From Arthrobacter alpinus (GTDB lineage Bacteria; Actinomycetota; Actinomycetes; Actinomycetales; Micrococcaceae): a stretch of DNA of 64,000 nucleotides. The first letter of the stretch is position 1; the number at the start of each line of letters is the position of its first letter. The notes below the pieces were generated by a model. It was given only the letters and a program-made list of their open reading frames with translations, was not told where the DNA came from and searched no databases. The position numbers and the translations under genes were made by a program. Shown in pieces: positions 1 to 7,847 of this stretch. The stretch spans positions 3,658,001 to 3,722,000 of the forward strand of contig NZ_CP013200.1 of assembly GCF_001445575.1 (NCBI RefSeq), given 5' to 3'.

Positions 1-85
1 TTCTCTAACGTAGGACTCACAAGCATTGAAGACACTGCATTCGCCACAAGAGTGCACAGTCACCACAGCGACCGGGAGGTTTGTC

Positions 86-1498
86 ATGACTGCTGAACAG
101 ATGAGTACCAGCACGAGCAAGACCACAGCAACGGACACCGGAGTAGCACTGAGTAGTTCCCGCGGCCGGTGGCTGCACCACTGGAACGCCGAGGATACTG
201 GGCAATGGAACAGTGTGGGGCGTGCAATTGCCAAACGAAACCTCGCCTGGTCCATTGCGTGCGAATTCCTCGGCTTTGTGGTGTGGCAACTATGGTCCAT
301 CGTGGTGGTTTTCCTGCCATCGGCTGGCTTCACCTTCAGTTCCGGGGAACTCTTCTGGCTCATTTCCATCCCCTCCCTCGTGGGAGCCACGCTTCGCATT
401 CCCTACACCTTCATAGTGGCCAAATTCGGCGGGCGTAACTGGACCATCGTCTCCGCCCTCCTGCTGCTGATCCCCACGCTGGGTATGGCGTGGTGCCTGG
501 GTAACCCGGAGACCCCGTTCGGCACCATGCTCGTTGTGGCCGCTCTCGCCGGCCTGGGTGGCGGCAACTTCGCCTCCTCGATGGCCAACATCACTTACTT
601 CTACCCCGCCCGCGAAAAGGGTTGGGCGCTGGGACTGAACGCAGCCGGCGGAAACTTAGGTGCCGCCGTCGCACAGTTCATGGTGCCTGTGGCAGTGACC
701 TTGCTGGCCGCTGGCACACTAGGGCTCCCGCTGGCCGGACTCATGTGGGTCCCACTGATCCTGATCGCCGCGTGGGGCGCCTGGAAGTACATGGACAACC
801 TCTCCAGCGCCAAGTCCGATATTGCCGGCTCCCTCGCATCCCTCCGCGAACCGCACCTCTGGATTTTGGCGCTGCTCTACATTGGCACCTTCGGTTCCTT
901 CATCGGCTTCTCGGCCGTTTTCCCGAAGCTGATCATGGACTCCTTCGGCCCCGGCGTGGGACTGAAACTGGGCCCCGCCATCATCTCACTGGCGTTCCTG
1001 GGTGCCCTGATCGGCTCACTCGCCCGGCCCTACGGCGGCAAGCTGGCCGACCGTTGGGGTGGCGCCCGCGTCACCGTCGCCTGCTTCGGCGTGCTGGCCC
1101 TGGCCGCCATGATCCAGGTCCTCACCCTCCCGCTGGGCAGCTTCCCGCTCTTCCTCATCCTCTTCCTGGTGCTCTTCGCCGCAGCCGGTGCCGGTAATGG
1201 CTCCACCTACCGCATGATTCCCATGGTGTTTGCCCTCCGTGCCAAGGCCTCAACAGATGCTTCCGGCGCCGGCCACATGAGCGCCACCCGCAAGGGTTCG
1301 GCCGCCCTGGGCATCATCTCGGCGATTGGCGCCTATGGCGGATTCGTGGTCCCGCAGGTCCTGAACGCATCCCGCCAGTCCACCGGTGGCTACGAAGGCG
1401 CCTTCATCGGATTCGTCGCCGCTTACCTGGTGCTTATGGCGCTGACCTGGGCCGTGTATCTGCGCCGTTCATCGGCCGCCTCGTTGGGCAACGTGTAA
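86..1498 (+). CDS. narK: Nitrate/nitrite transporter, NNP family (MFS)
   Basis: This 470-residue membrane protein has about twelve hydrophobic segments and belongs to the nitrate/nitrite porter branch of the major facilitator superfamily. It carries the NNP signature around residues 145-180 (GGGNFASSMANITYFYP, then GWALGLNAAGGNLG) and a second nitrate signature near GNGSTYRMIP. The arginines in LRIPYTF and TYRMIP sit where the family binds nitrate. The start chosen is ATG 86, preceded by GGGAGG; a longer frame opens at TTG 26 without a good ribosome-binding site. The stop overlaps the nitrate reductase start by one base (TAATG), so the genes are probably one mRNA. It most likely imports nitrate for assimilation, and nitrite export is also possible. 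The promoter lies at or beyond the window edge. Confidence 0.93.
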   Translation: MTAEQMSTSTSKTTATDTGVALSSSRGRWLHHWNAEDTGQWNSVGRAIAKRNLAWSIACEFLGFVVWQLWSIVVVFLPSAGFTFSSGELFWLISIPSLVGATLRIPYTFIVAKFGGRNWTIVSALLLLIPTLGMAWCLGNPETPFGTMLVVAALAGLGGGNFASSMANITYFYPAREKGWALGLNAAGGNLGAAVAQFMVPVAVTLLAAGTLGLPLAGLMWVPLILIAAWGAWKYMDNLSSAKSDIAGSLASLREPHLWILALLYIGTFGSFIGFSAVFPKLIMDSFGPGVGLKLGPAIISLAFLGALIGSLARPYGGKLADRWGGARVTVACFGVLALAAMIQVLTLPLGSFPLFLILFLVLFAAAGAGNGSTYRMIPMVFALRAKASTDASGAGHMSATRKGSAALGIISAIGAYGGFVVPQVLNASRQSTGGYEGAFIGFVAAYLVLMALTWAVYLRRSSAASLGNV

Positions 1499-3783
1499 TG
1501 ACTGCCGCACCCAAAGTGCCGCTCACGACGCCGGATGCGCACCTTCACGCCCCCTCGATCAGTCCCGCTCTGGGACAGACCAGCACGACGCCGGATGCGC
1601 ACCTTCGCGCCCCGTCGATCAGTCCCGCCGGGGCTGGAGTCGGGACGGACACCCACTGTCCTTACTGTGCTTTGCAATGTGCCATGACAGTGACGGAGGG
1701 AGCCCCCGAGCCCACCATTGCCGGCCGCGATTTCCCCACCAATCGTGGCGGGCTGTGCCGTAAGGGCTGGACCTCGGCGTCACTGCTGGGCCATGCAAGC
1801 CGAGTCACCACTCCCCTGCTCCGCGGAGCCGACGGCCAGCACCGCCCCATCGACTGGGAGGAGGCTCTTGATCTGATTGCCGAAAACGTGCTGCGCACTC
1901 GAGCCGCTCACGGCGCAGATGCCGTAGGAGTTTTTGGCGGCGGCGGACTGACCAATGAGAAGGCTTACCAGTTGGGCAAGTTTGCCCGCCTGGCCCTGGG
2001 CACCTCCCGCATCGATTACAACGGCCGCTTTTGCATGTCTTCGGCAGCGGCCGCCGGCAACCGGGCGTTCGGCCTTGACCGCGGCTTACCATTCCCTCTC
2101 GCAGACCTTGATCACGCCCACACCGTTCTGCTGCTCGGCTCCAACGTTGCTGAGACCATGCCTCCGTTCGTCCAGCACCTGGCGGGGACCCGGGCAGCTG
2201 GCGGGCTCATCGTGGTGGATCCGAGGCGCACCGCCACGGCAGATTTCACGGCCGACGGCGCCGGCCTGCACCTGGCGCCCGTTCCCGCCACGGATCTGGT
2301 GCTACTACTGGGCCTGTGCCACATCGTCATTCAGGACGGGCTAGCTAACAAAGACTTCATCACCAACCGCACCCGCGGCTACGATTCACTGGCCCGCAGC
2401 GTGGCCCCCTGGTGGCCCGAACGCGTGCAATCGGTCACGGGCGTGCCTGTGCAACAGCTGCGCGAAACCGCCCGGCTCTTAGCGGCTGGCGCCCAGCGCG
2501 GCGGCAGTTACATCCTCACTGGGCGTGGCGTGGAACAGCATGTGGACGGCACCGACACGGCCACGGCCGCCATTAACTTGGCCCTGTTGTTGGGACTCCC
2601 CGGCTCGTCCACCAGCGGCTACGGCACCTTGACCGGCCAGGGCAACGGTCAAGGCGGGCGCGAACATGGCCAGAAGGCCGATCAGCTCCCCGGCTACCGC
2701 AAAATCACCGATCCCGCCGCCCGCGCCCACGTTGCCAAGGTGTGGGGTGTGGAACCTGAGGACATCCCCGGTCCCGGCGTGCCCGCCGTCGAACTTCTTG
2801 CCTCACTGGGGAAGCCCGACGGCGTACGCACCTTCTTCATTCACGGCGCCAATGTAGCGGTGTCCGCGCCCAACGCCAGTGAGGTGCTCGCGGGTCTGCG
2901 CCAGCTGGACTTCCTGGTGGTGGCCGATTTCTTCATGTCGGAGACCGCGCGGGAGGCCCATCTGGTGCTGCCGGTCCTGCAGTGGGCTGAGGAGGAAGGC
3001 ACCATGACGAATCTGGAGGGCCGGGTGCTGCGCCGCCGGGCCGCCGTAACGCCTCCTGCGGGAGCGCGCTCGGAGCTGTGGATCATGTCGGAGCTGGCGC
3101 GCCGGCTCGATGCACCGTCGAGCTTCAGTGCGGATCCGCAGACGGTCTTCACCGAATTGCGTGCCGCCTCCGCTGGTGGGCTGGCCGATTATTCAGGCAT
3201 TGACTACGCCATGTTGGATGCCGGCGCGCAGGCTTACTGGCCCTACCCCGCCGGCAGTGCGGGCACGCCGCGGCTCTTCCTCGAGGGTTTTGCCCATGCG
3301 GACGGCCGTGCCGTGCTAACGCCGGTGACGCCGTCGAGCAGGAGTGCCCGGGACACGCTGTTCACCGGAGCAACGCTGGCCCCGGTCACCGGCCGGTTGT
3401 TGGAGCACTACCAATCCGGTGCCCAGACGCGGCGGGTGCAGGCCTTGGCCGATGCCGCTCCGCGGGCTGAGCTGCTCATCCATCCGCTGGCTGCGCAGTC
3501 GCGGGGAATTCTCGACGGCGCACGTGTCACCATCGCGAACGGGCGCGGAACGGTGCGGTGCACAGCCACATTCAGCAGGGCCATTCGCAGCGATACGGTG
3601 TTTCTCCCCTTCCATTTTCCCGCAGAGGAGAACGCCAACTTGCTCACCAGCGCGGCGGTGGACCCCCTCTCCGGGATGCCGGAATTCAAGGCCAGCTCGG
3701 TCACCGTGACGGCAGATGCGCCCGCGGATGCGGTATCGGAGCAAGCCGGATCACTTGACACAGCATTGGAGGCGGTCGCATGA
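1498..3783 (+). CDS. nasC: Assimilatory nitrate reductase catalytic subunit (molybdopterin oxidoreductase)
   Basis: This 761-residue cytoplasmic enzyme would reduce nitrate to nitrite. An N-terminal [4Fe-4S] site is visible as C54, C57, C61 and C87 (HCPYCALQC ... LCRKG). The molybdopterin oxidoreductase core follows, with FFIHGANVAVSAPN and DFFMSETAREAHLVLP, and then the C-terminal molydopterin-dinucleotide-binding domain. There is no Tat signal, which fits the assimilatory class. The start ATG 1498 overlaps the transporter stop. The first 45 or so residues are an unusual Pro/Ser extension made by a 45-bp tandem repeat. The stop overlaps the next start (ATGA), and that neighbour is an FAD/Fe-S subunit that would feed it electrons. 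The alternative, a formate dehydrogenase-like enzyme, is less likely beside narK and nirBD. Confidence 0.88.
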   Translation: MTAAPKVPLTTPDAHLHAPSISPALGQTSTTPDAHLRAPSISPAGAGVGTDTHCPYCALQCAMTVTEGAPEPTIAGRDFPTNRGGLCRKGWTSASLLGHASRVTTPLLRGADGQHRPIDWEEALDLIAENVLRTRAAHGADAVGVFGGGGLTNEKAYQLGKFARLALGTSRIDYNGRFCMSSAAAAGNRAFGLDRGLPFPLADLDHAHTVLLLGSNVAETMPPFVQHLAGTRAAGGLIVVDPRRTATADFTADGAGLHLAPVPATDLVLLLGLCHIVIQDGLANKDFITNRTRGYDSLARSVAPWWPERVQSVTGVPVQQLRETARLLAAGAQRGGSYILTGRGVEQHVDGTDTATAAINLALLLGLPGSSTSGYGTLTGQGNGQGGREHGQKADQLPGYRKITDPAARAHVAKVWGVEPEDIPGPGVPAVELLASLGKPDGVRTFFIHGANVAVSAPNASEVLAGLRQLDFLVVADFFMSETAREAHLVLPVLQWAEEEGTMTNLEGRVLRRRAAVTPPAGARSELWIMSELARRLDAPSSFSADPQTVFTELRAASAGGLADYSGIDYAMLDAGAQAYWPYPAGSAGTPRLFLEGFAHADGRAVLTPVTPSSRSARDTLFTGATLAPVTGRLLEHYQSGAQTRRVQALADAAPRAELLIHPLAAQSRGILDGARVTIANGRGTVRCTATFSRAIRSDTVFLPFHFPAEENANLLTSAAVDPLSGMPEFKASSVTVTADAPADAVSEQAGSLDTALEAVA
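1524..1628 (+). repeat. Two 45-bp direct repeats inside the 5' end of the nitrate reductase gene
   Basis: Positions 1524-1568 and 1584-1628 match at 43 of 45 bases with a 60-bp period. They encode TTPDAHLHAPSISPA and TTPDAHLRAPSISPA, a Pro/Ser-rich N-terminal extension ahead of the first cluster cysteine. Their GC-rich core (CGACGCCGGATGCGCACCTT) looks more like an intergenic repeat captured in frame than like conserved enzyme sequence. Confidence 0.8.
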
Positions 3784-5327
3784 GCTTGGCACCCCAGCAC
3801 GTAGTGATCATAGGATACGGACCCGTGGCGGCCCGCCTGGCCGAGGAATTGCTACCCAGCGTCCGTCGCGGCGAGATGGCCCTGACCATTATTGGTGAGG
3901 AACCCACGGCAGCCTACAACCGTGTGCTGGTCGCCGATCTGGGCGTGGGCAGGACCACCGAGGAGGCCATTTCCGTCTCAGATGCAGCAGAGCTGAGAGC
4001 TGCCGGAATGAACGTTCTCATGGGGGTCCTGGTCCGGCGCGTGGATCGTGCCCGCCGCGGAGTCCTGCTCTCCGACGGTGCATGGATCGGCTACGACAAG
4101 CTGGTCTTCGCCACGGGTGCACGGCCTGTAATTCCCACCTTGCACGGGCTCAACCCGGACCCCACAGCACGGGTCCCGCTCCCCCATGGCGTGAGCGCCC
4201 TGCGCGATCTGGCCGATGCCGCGGTGCTGCGCAACGCCGTCGTTCGTCACGAGCGCGTGGTGGTGCTGGGCGGCGGAATTCTTGGTTTGGAAGCCGCGCT
4301 GGCTGCTCGCGACGAGGGTGCCCACGTGACGGTGGTCCATCACGGGGCGCACACGCTGGGCCGCAGCATTGACGCCGGCGCAGGTCACACCGTGGCGGCT
4401 GCACTGCGGGCTAGGGGAATTGCCGTGGTCTCGCAGGCGCGTGCTGTCGGGGTGGAATTGCGTGCCGGAGCCGACGGCGTTCCCACCTTCTCCGGGTTGC
4501 TTCAGGATGCGGGGGCAATGGTGGCCGGGGAGCTACTCTTGCTCTCCTGTGGCGTGCGGCCGCGCATTGAGGTGGCTGCTGGAGCCGGGCTGGCCACGGA
4601 CCGGGGAATTTTGGTGGACCACCAGCTCATGGCCCATCACGATCCCAACATCTTTGCCATGGGCGATTGCGCAGAGGTGCGGTGCTTGGACGCATCGTGC
4701 GCAGAGTGCGCTGACAGCTCGGGGCCACTGGGCTTGATTGGTCCGGGTTGGCGGCAGGCGGAATGGCTCGCCGCTTTCCTGATCGGCTCCGCCGCGGCCG
4801 CAGCTCCGCGCCCTGGAGTTCCGCTTCCTACCGAGCGTGCCGCGGTCATCATGCTCAAGGCTCGCGGAGTTGATGTGGCAGCGGCTGGTGATGTTGCGGC
4901 CGGCCCGTTTGACGATATTCCCGGCTTGGCCGTCAGTCAGTGGGCTGACCCCGAGCACGGGAAATACGTGAAAATGAGTACCCGTGGCGGTGTGCTGTCA
5001 GGTTTTGTGAGTGTCGGCATGCCCCGGGCGGGCGCGGAACTGACGTTGTTGTTTGAACGCGGCGCGGAGCTTCCGGCGGACCGTTCGGCACTGTTGCGTT
5101 TGGATGGCTCGGACGGGGACAGCAGTGCTGTAGCGGTGCCCGACCCTGCAAGGACGGTGTGCCGCTGTGCCGGCGTCACAGAAGAGAGCATTACGGCCGC
5201 GGTGGCGGGCGGCTGCTCCACAGTGCCGGAGCTTTCGGCCACCACTCGCGCCGGAACCGGCTGCGGCGGCTGCCACGGAGAGCTGAAATCCCTCATCGAG
5301 GCCCATTTCGTCCCGGCTGCGGCCTGA
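3780..5327 (+). CDS. nasB: FAD-dependent oxidoreductase with C-terminal BFD-type [2Fe-2S] domain, nitrate reductase electron-transfer subunit
   Basis: This 515-residue protein resembles the N-terminal half of NirB and the Bacillus NasB subunit. It has an FAD-binding motif at the N-terminus (VVIIGYGPVAARLAEELL), an NAD(P)-binding motif near residue 160 (VVVLGGGILGLEAALAA) and a second FAD-contact motif (IFAMGDCAEV). The C-terminus has a bacterioferredoxin-associated-ferredoxin-like cluster site, CRCAGVTEE ... GTGCGGCHGE. It overlaps the nitrate reductase gene by four bases (ATGA), so I infer that it passes electrons from NAD(P)H to that enzyme. It lacks the siroheme domain and is therefore not a nitrite reductase. 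The symbol follows the Bacillus analogue and is the least certain part. Confidence 0.78.
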   Translation: MSLAPQHVVIIGYGPVAARLAEELLPSVRRGEMALTIIGEEPTAAYNRVLVADLGVGRTTEEAISVSDAAELRAAGMNVLMGVLVRRVDRARRGVLLSDGAWIGYDKLVFATGARPVIPTLHGLNPDPTARVPLPHGVSALRDLADAAVLRNAVVRHERVVVLGGGILGLEAALAARDEGAHVTVVHHGAHTLGRSIDAGAGHTVAAALRARGIAVVSQARAVGVELRAGADGVPTFSGLLQDAGAMVAGELLLLSCGVRPRIEVAAGAGLATDRGILVDHQLMAHHDPNIFAMGDCAEVRCLDASCAECADSSGPLGLIGPGWRQAEWLAAFLIGSAAAAAPRPGVPLPTERAAVIMLKARGVDVAAAGDVAAGPFDDIPGLAVSQWADPEHGKYVKMSTRGGVLSGFVSVGMPRAGAELTLLFERGAELPADRSALLRLDGSDGDSSAVAVPDPARTVCRCAGVTEESITAAVAGGCSTVPELSATTRAGTGCGGCHGELKSLIEAHFVPAAA

Positions 5328-5386
5328 ATCAACCCCATCCGCCCCCTGCGCTCCATCGAGTCAGACGGAGCCCCGCAGAAAACAGA

Positions 5387-5446
5387 ATCGACCCGTGAGT
5401 TATGGTCGCTTAGAACGTTCTAAGCGACCATAACTCACGGGTCGAT
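5387..5446. repeat. 60-bp perfect palindrome between convergent genes
   Basis: Bases 5387-5416 and 5417-5446 are exact reverse complements with no loop (arm begins ATCGACCCGTGAGTTATGGT). The element lies between the convergent ends of the nitrate operon (5327) and lpdA (5481). As RNA it would fold into a very long hairpin on either strand, so a bidirectional terminator is possible, but there is no U-tract. A copy of a dispersed intergenic palindrome is the main alternative. The outer ACGGGTCGAT recurs about 17 bp further on. Confidence 0.9.
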
Positions 5447-5480
5447 CAGCGCAACGGGTCGATTCGCGCCGCGGGATGAA

Positions 5481-6914
5481 CTACATGTGGACGTGCAGGC
5501 GGCGCGCAGCCTCTGAGATGGAGCCTGACATGGACGGGTACACCGTAAACGTGTTGGCCACGTCATCCACGTGCAGCTTCTGAGTCACCGCCAGCGCGAT
5601 CGGGAAGATGAGTTCACAGGCGCCAGCACCCACAACCACACCGCCAATGACCGTTCCGGAACCCTTGCGGGCGATGATCTTGACGAAGCCATCATTGACA
5701 CCACGCATCTTGGCACGAGCATTGGTGTCCAGGGAGAGCTTGATGACATCGCCCTGGTACTTGCCCGAGGCCAGATCGGCTTCGGAGACACCCACGGAAG
5801 CGATCTCCGGTGAGGTGAAAATGTTGGAGGAAACCTGCGTCAGCTTCAGCGGGCGGACACCGTCGCCACCCATGTGAGCGACCGCGATGCGGCCCTGCAT
5901 GGCAGCTACGGAGGCCAGAGCAAAGACGCCCGTGCAGTCACCGGCAGCGTAGACGTTCGGCGCGCTGGTTCGGGAGACGCCGTCGACCTTTATGTGGCCG
6001 CTGGAGGTGACTTCAATGCCAGCAGCTTCCAGGCCAATGCCGGTGGTGTTGGGGATGGAGCCAACGCAGACCAGGCAGTGGGTGCCGGTGACCTTGGAGC
6101 CGTCGCCCAGTGTCACCACAACGCCGTCGGCCGTGCGTTCTACGGCCTCGGCGCGCGACTGGGACAACACGCGCAGTCCGCGGCGGGCGAAGACATCTTC
6201 CAGTACGGCCGCGGCGTCGGAGTCCTCGCCGGGCAGAACCTGGTCGCGGCTGGAAATCAAGGTGACCTTGGAACCCAAGCCGTTGAAGGCGGAGGCGAAT
6301 TCGGCGCCAGTCACACCGGAACCCACCACGATCAGCTCTTCGGGAAGTTCGTCCAAATCGTAAATCTGGGTCCAGTTGAAGATGCGTTCGCCGTCGGGCT
6401 GAGCCGTGGCAAGTTCACGGGGGTGCGCACCAACGGAGACCAGGATGGAATCGGCCTTGATGATCTCACGTGACTCGCCGCGGTCCACTTCGATGGTGCG
6501 GTTGTCCAGCAAACGGCCGGTGCCGATGACAATCTTCACGCCCACGGCTTCCAGGCCGCGGCGGATGTCAGCGGACTGTTCCTTGGCCAGACGAAGCACT
6601 CGTTCGTTGATCTGCTTCAGATCAGCCTTGATGATCGTCTTGGGGTTTCCCTCGGCCGCTTCGAAGCTGACACCCAGCTGGGTGGAGTCGACGCTCCGGT
6701 TCATGGCCTCGGCCACGGCGATCAGCGACTTGGACGGGACAACGTCCGTCAGCACGGCTGAACCGCCCAGTCCGGCGCGCTCCACAATGGTCACCTCGGC
6801 TCCCATTGACGCGGCCACCATGGCGGCTTCGTAGCCGCCGGGACCACCACCAAGAATGGCAAGGCTTGGAAGGGAAAAGGGCGCGAATACATCCTGTTGA
6901 CTGGTCACAAACAT
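5481..6914 (-). CDS. lpdA: LpdA-type NAD(P)H-quinone dehydrogenase (pyridine nucleotide-disulfide oxidoreductase family)
   Basis: This 477-residue flavoprotein has an FAD motif at residues 20-35 (LGGGPGGYEAAMVAA), an NAD(P) motif (VVGSGVTGAEFASAF) and a C-terminal dimerisation domain. The redox-active disulfide of true lipoamide dehydrogenases is absent: where GGTCLNVGCIPSK is expected it has GGSAVLTDVVPSK, with A53 and V58 replacing the cysteines. That matches the actinobacterial group typified by M. tuberculosis LpdA (Rv3303c), described as a quinone reductase. ATG 6914 is preceded by GGGAAG. It is divergent from the purine nucleoside phosphorylase, an arrangement I recall in mycobacteria too. 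It should not be annotated as an E3 component. Confidence 0.85.
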   Translation of the reverse strand: MFVTSQQDVFAPFSLPSLAILGGGPGGYEAAMVAASMGAEVTIVERAGLGGSAVLTDVVPSKSLIAVAEAMNRSVDSTQLGVSFEAAEGNPKTIIKADLKQINERVLRLAKEQSADIRRGLEAVGVKIVIGTGRLLDNRTIEVDRGESREIIKADSILVSVGAHPRELATAQPDGERIFNWTQIYDLDELPEELIVVGSGVTGAEFASAFNGLGSKVTLISSRDQVLPGEDSDAAAVLEDVFARRGLRVLSQSRAEAVERTADGVVVTLGDGSKVTGTHCLVCVGSIPNTTGIGLEAAGIEVTSSGHIKVDGVSRTSAPNVYAAGDCTGVFALASVAAMQGRIAVAHMGGDGVRPLKLTQVSSNIFTSPEIASVGVSEADLASGKYQGDVIKLSLDTNARAKMRGVNDGFVKIIARKGSGTVIGGVVVGAGACELIFPIALAVTQKLHVDDVANTFTVYPSMSGSISEAARRLHVHM

Positions 6915-6981
6915 TCATTCTTCCCTAGGCCGCGCCATGCACCAAGTTCCACCAGGACTGTGCTTAGGCACACAGGGCCGG

Positions 6982-6987
6982 TATGTT
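6982..6987 (+). promoter_or_regulatory. Candidate -10 box for a leaderless purine nucleoside phosphorylase mRNA
   Basis: TATGTT ends six bases before the GTG at 6994, and no Shine-Dalgarno sequence precedes that codon. This is the expected geometry for transcription starting at the initiation codon. Similar boxes precede starts at 7848, 18620 and 47011. Confidence 0.5.
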
Positions 6988-6993
6988 GGTTCC

Positions 6994-7815
6994 GTGACTA
7001 TTCAAAACACCGCAGAGCAGACCGATCCCAGCCAGCTAGCACGCGAGGCAGCCGCCTATATAGCCGAACACACGGGTGTTCAAACTCACCACATCGCCGT
7101 GGTTTTGGGCTCCGGCTGGGGCGAAGCGGCCGGCCTCATCGGCGAGGTCACAGCGGTCCTGGATGCCGCTGACGTCCCGGGCTTTTCCGCCCCCGCCGTT
7201 GTGGGCCACGTGGCCACGCTGACCTCCATTCGCACCCCCGGTGGCAAGAACGTTTTGGTCCTCGGCGCCCGCACCCACTTCTACGAAGGCAAGGGCGTGC
7301 GAGCCGTGGTCCACGGTGTGCGCACCGCCGCCGCTGCCGGCGCCACCACCATGGTTCTGACCAACGGCTGCGGCGGGCTCAACGAGGCCTGGACCCCCGG
7401 CACGCCAGTACTGATCAGCGACCACATCAACTTGACGGCTACCTCCCCGCTCGAGGGCGCAACGTTTGTGGACCTGACGGATCTGTACTCCGCCAGGCTG
7501 CGCGCCGTGGCCCGCGAAGTGGATTCCACTCTCGATGAGGGCGTCTACGCCCAGTTCACCGGCCCGCATTACGAAACCCCTGCCGAGGTGCAGTACGCCA
7601 AGCGCATCGGCGCCGATTTGGTGGGCATGTCAACGGCACTGGAGGCCATTGCCGCCCGCGCCGCGGGCATGGAAGTATTCGGCATTTCCCTGGTGACCAA
7701 CCTCGCCGCCGGCATCAGCGCCACCCCGCTCAGCCACGGTGAAGTTATCGAGGCCGGCACTGCCGCAGGCCCCCGTATTTCCGCCTTGTTGGCCGGTATC
7801 ATCGCAAAGTTGTAG
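6994..7815 (+). CDS. Purine nucleoside phosphorylase, trimeric class
   Basis: This 273-residue cytoplasmic enzyme would cleave purine (deoxy)nucleosides with phosphate to base and (deoxy)ribose-1-phosphate. Family motifs are clear: the phosphate loop VLGSGWGE, GARTHFYEGK, LTNGCGGLNEAWTPG, GPHYETPAEV, VGMSTALEAIAAR and SLVTNLAAGIS. The Asn in VTNLA is the residue that favours 6-oxopurines in the trimeric class. The frame is open further upstream to ATG 6937, but GTG 6994 gives the conventional N-terminus and sits six bases after a -10-like TATGTT, suggesting a leaderless transcript. It is followed by a phosphosugar mutase that could act on its product. Names used for orthologues are deoD or punA. 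Confidence 0.92.
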   Translation: MTIQNTAEQTDPSQLAREAAAYIAEHTGVQTHHIAVVLGSGWGEAAGLIGEVTAVLDAADVPGFSAPAVVGHVATLTSIRTPGGKNVLVLGARTHFYEGKGVRAVVHGVRTAAAAGATTMVLTNGCGGLNEAWTPGTPVLISDHINLTATSPLEGATFVDLTDLYSARLRAVAREVDSTLDEGVYAQFTGPHYETPAEVQYAKRIGADLVGMSTALEAIAARAAGMEVFGISLVTNLAAGISATPLSHGEVIEAGTAAGPRISALLAGIIAKL

Positions 7816-7835
7816 GAGTTCGCGAGCGGGGCGGT

Positions 7836-7841
7836 TACATT
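7836..7841 (+). promoter_or_regulatory. Candidate -10 box for a leaderless phosphosugar mutase mRNA
   Basis: TACATT ends six bases before GTG 7848. The sequence between box and start (GGTTTC) nearly repeats that of the upstream phosphorylase gene (GGTTCC). No ribosome-binding site is visible at this start. Confidence 0.42.
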
Positions 7842-7847
7842 GGTTTC

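Noticed and set aside
5387..5446. Phage or plasmid attachment or resolution site
   Set aside because: There is no integrase or resolvase gene nearby and no flanking duplication; a dispersed repeat or terminator explains it with fewer assumptions.
5481..6914. Dihydrolipoamide dehydrogenase (E3)
   Set aside because: The CxxxxC redox disulfide is replaced by Ala and Val.
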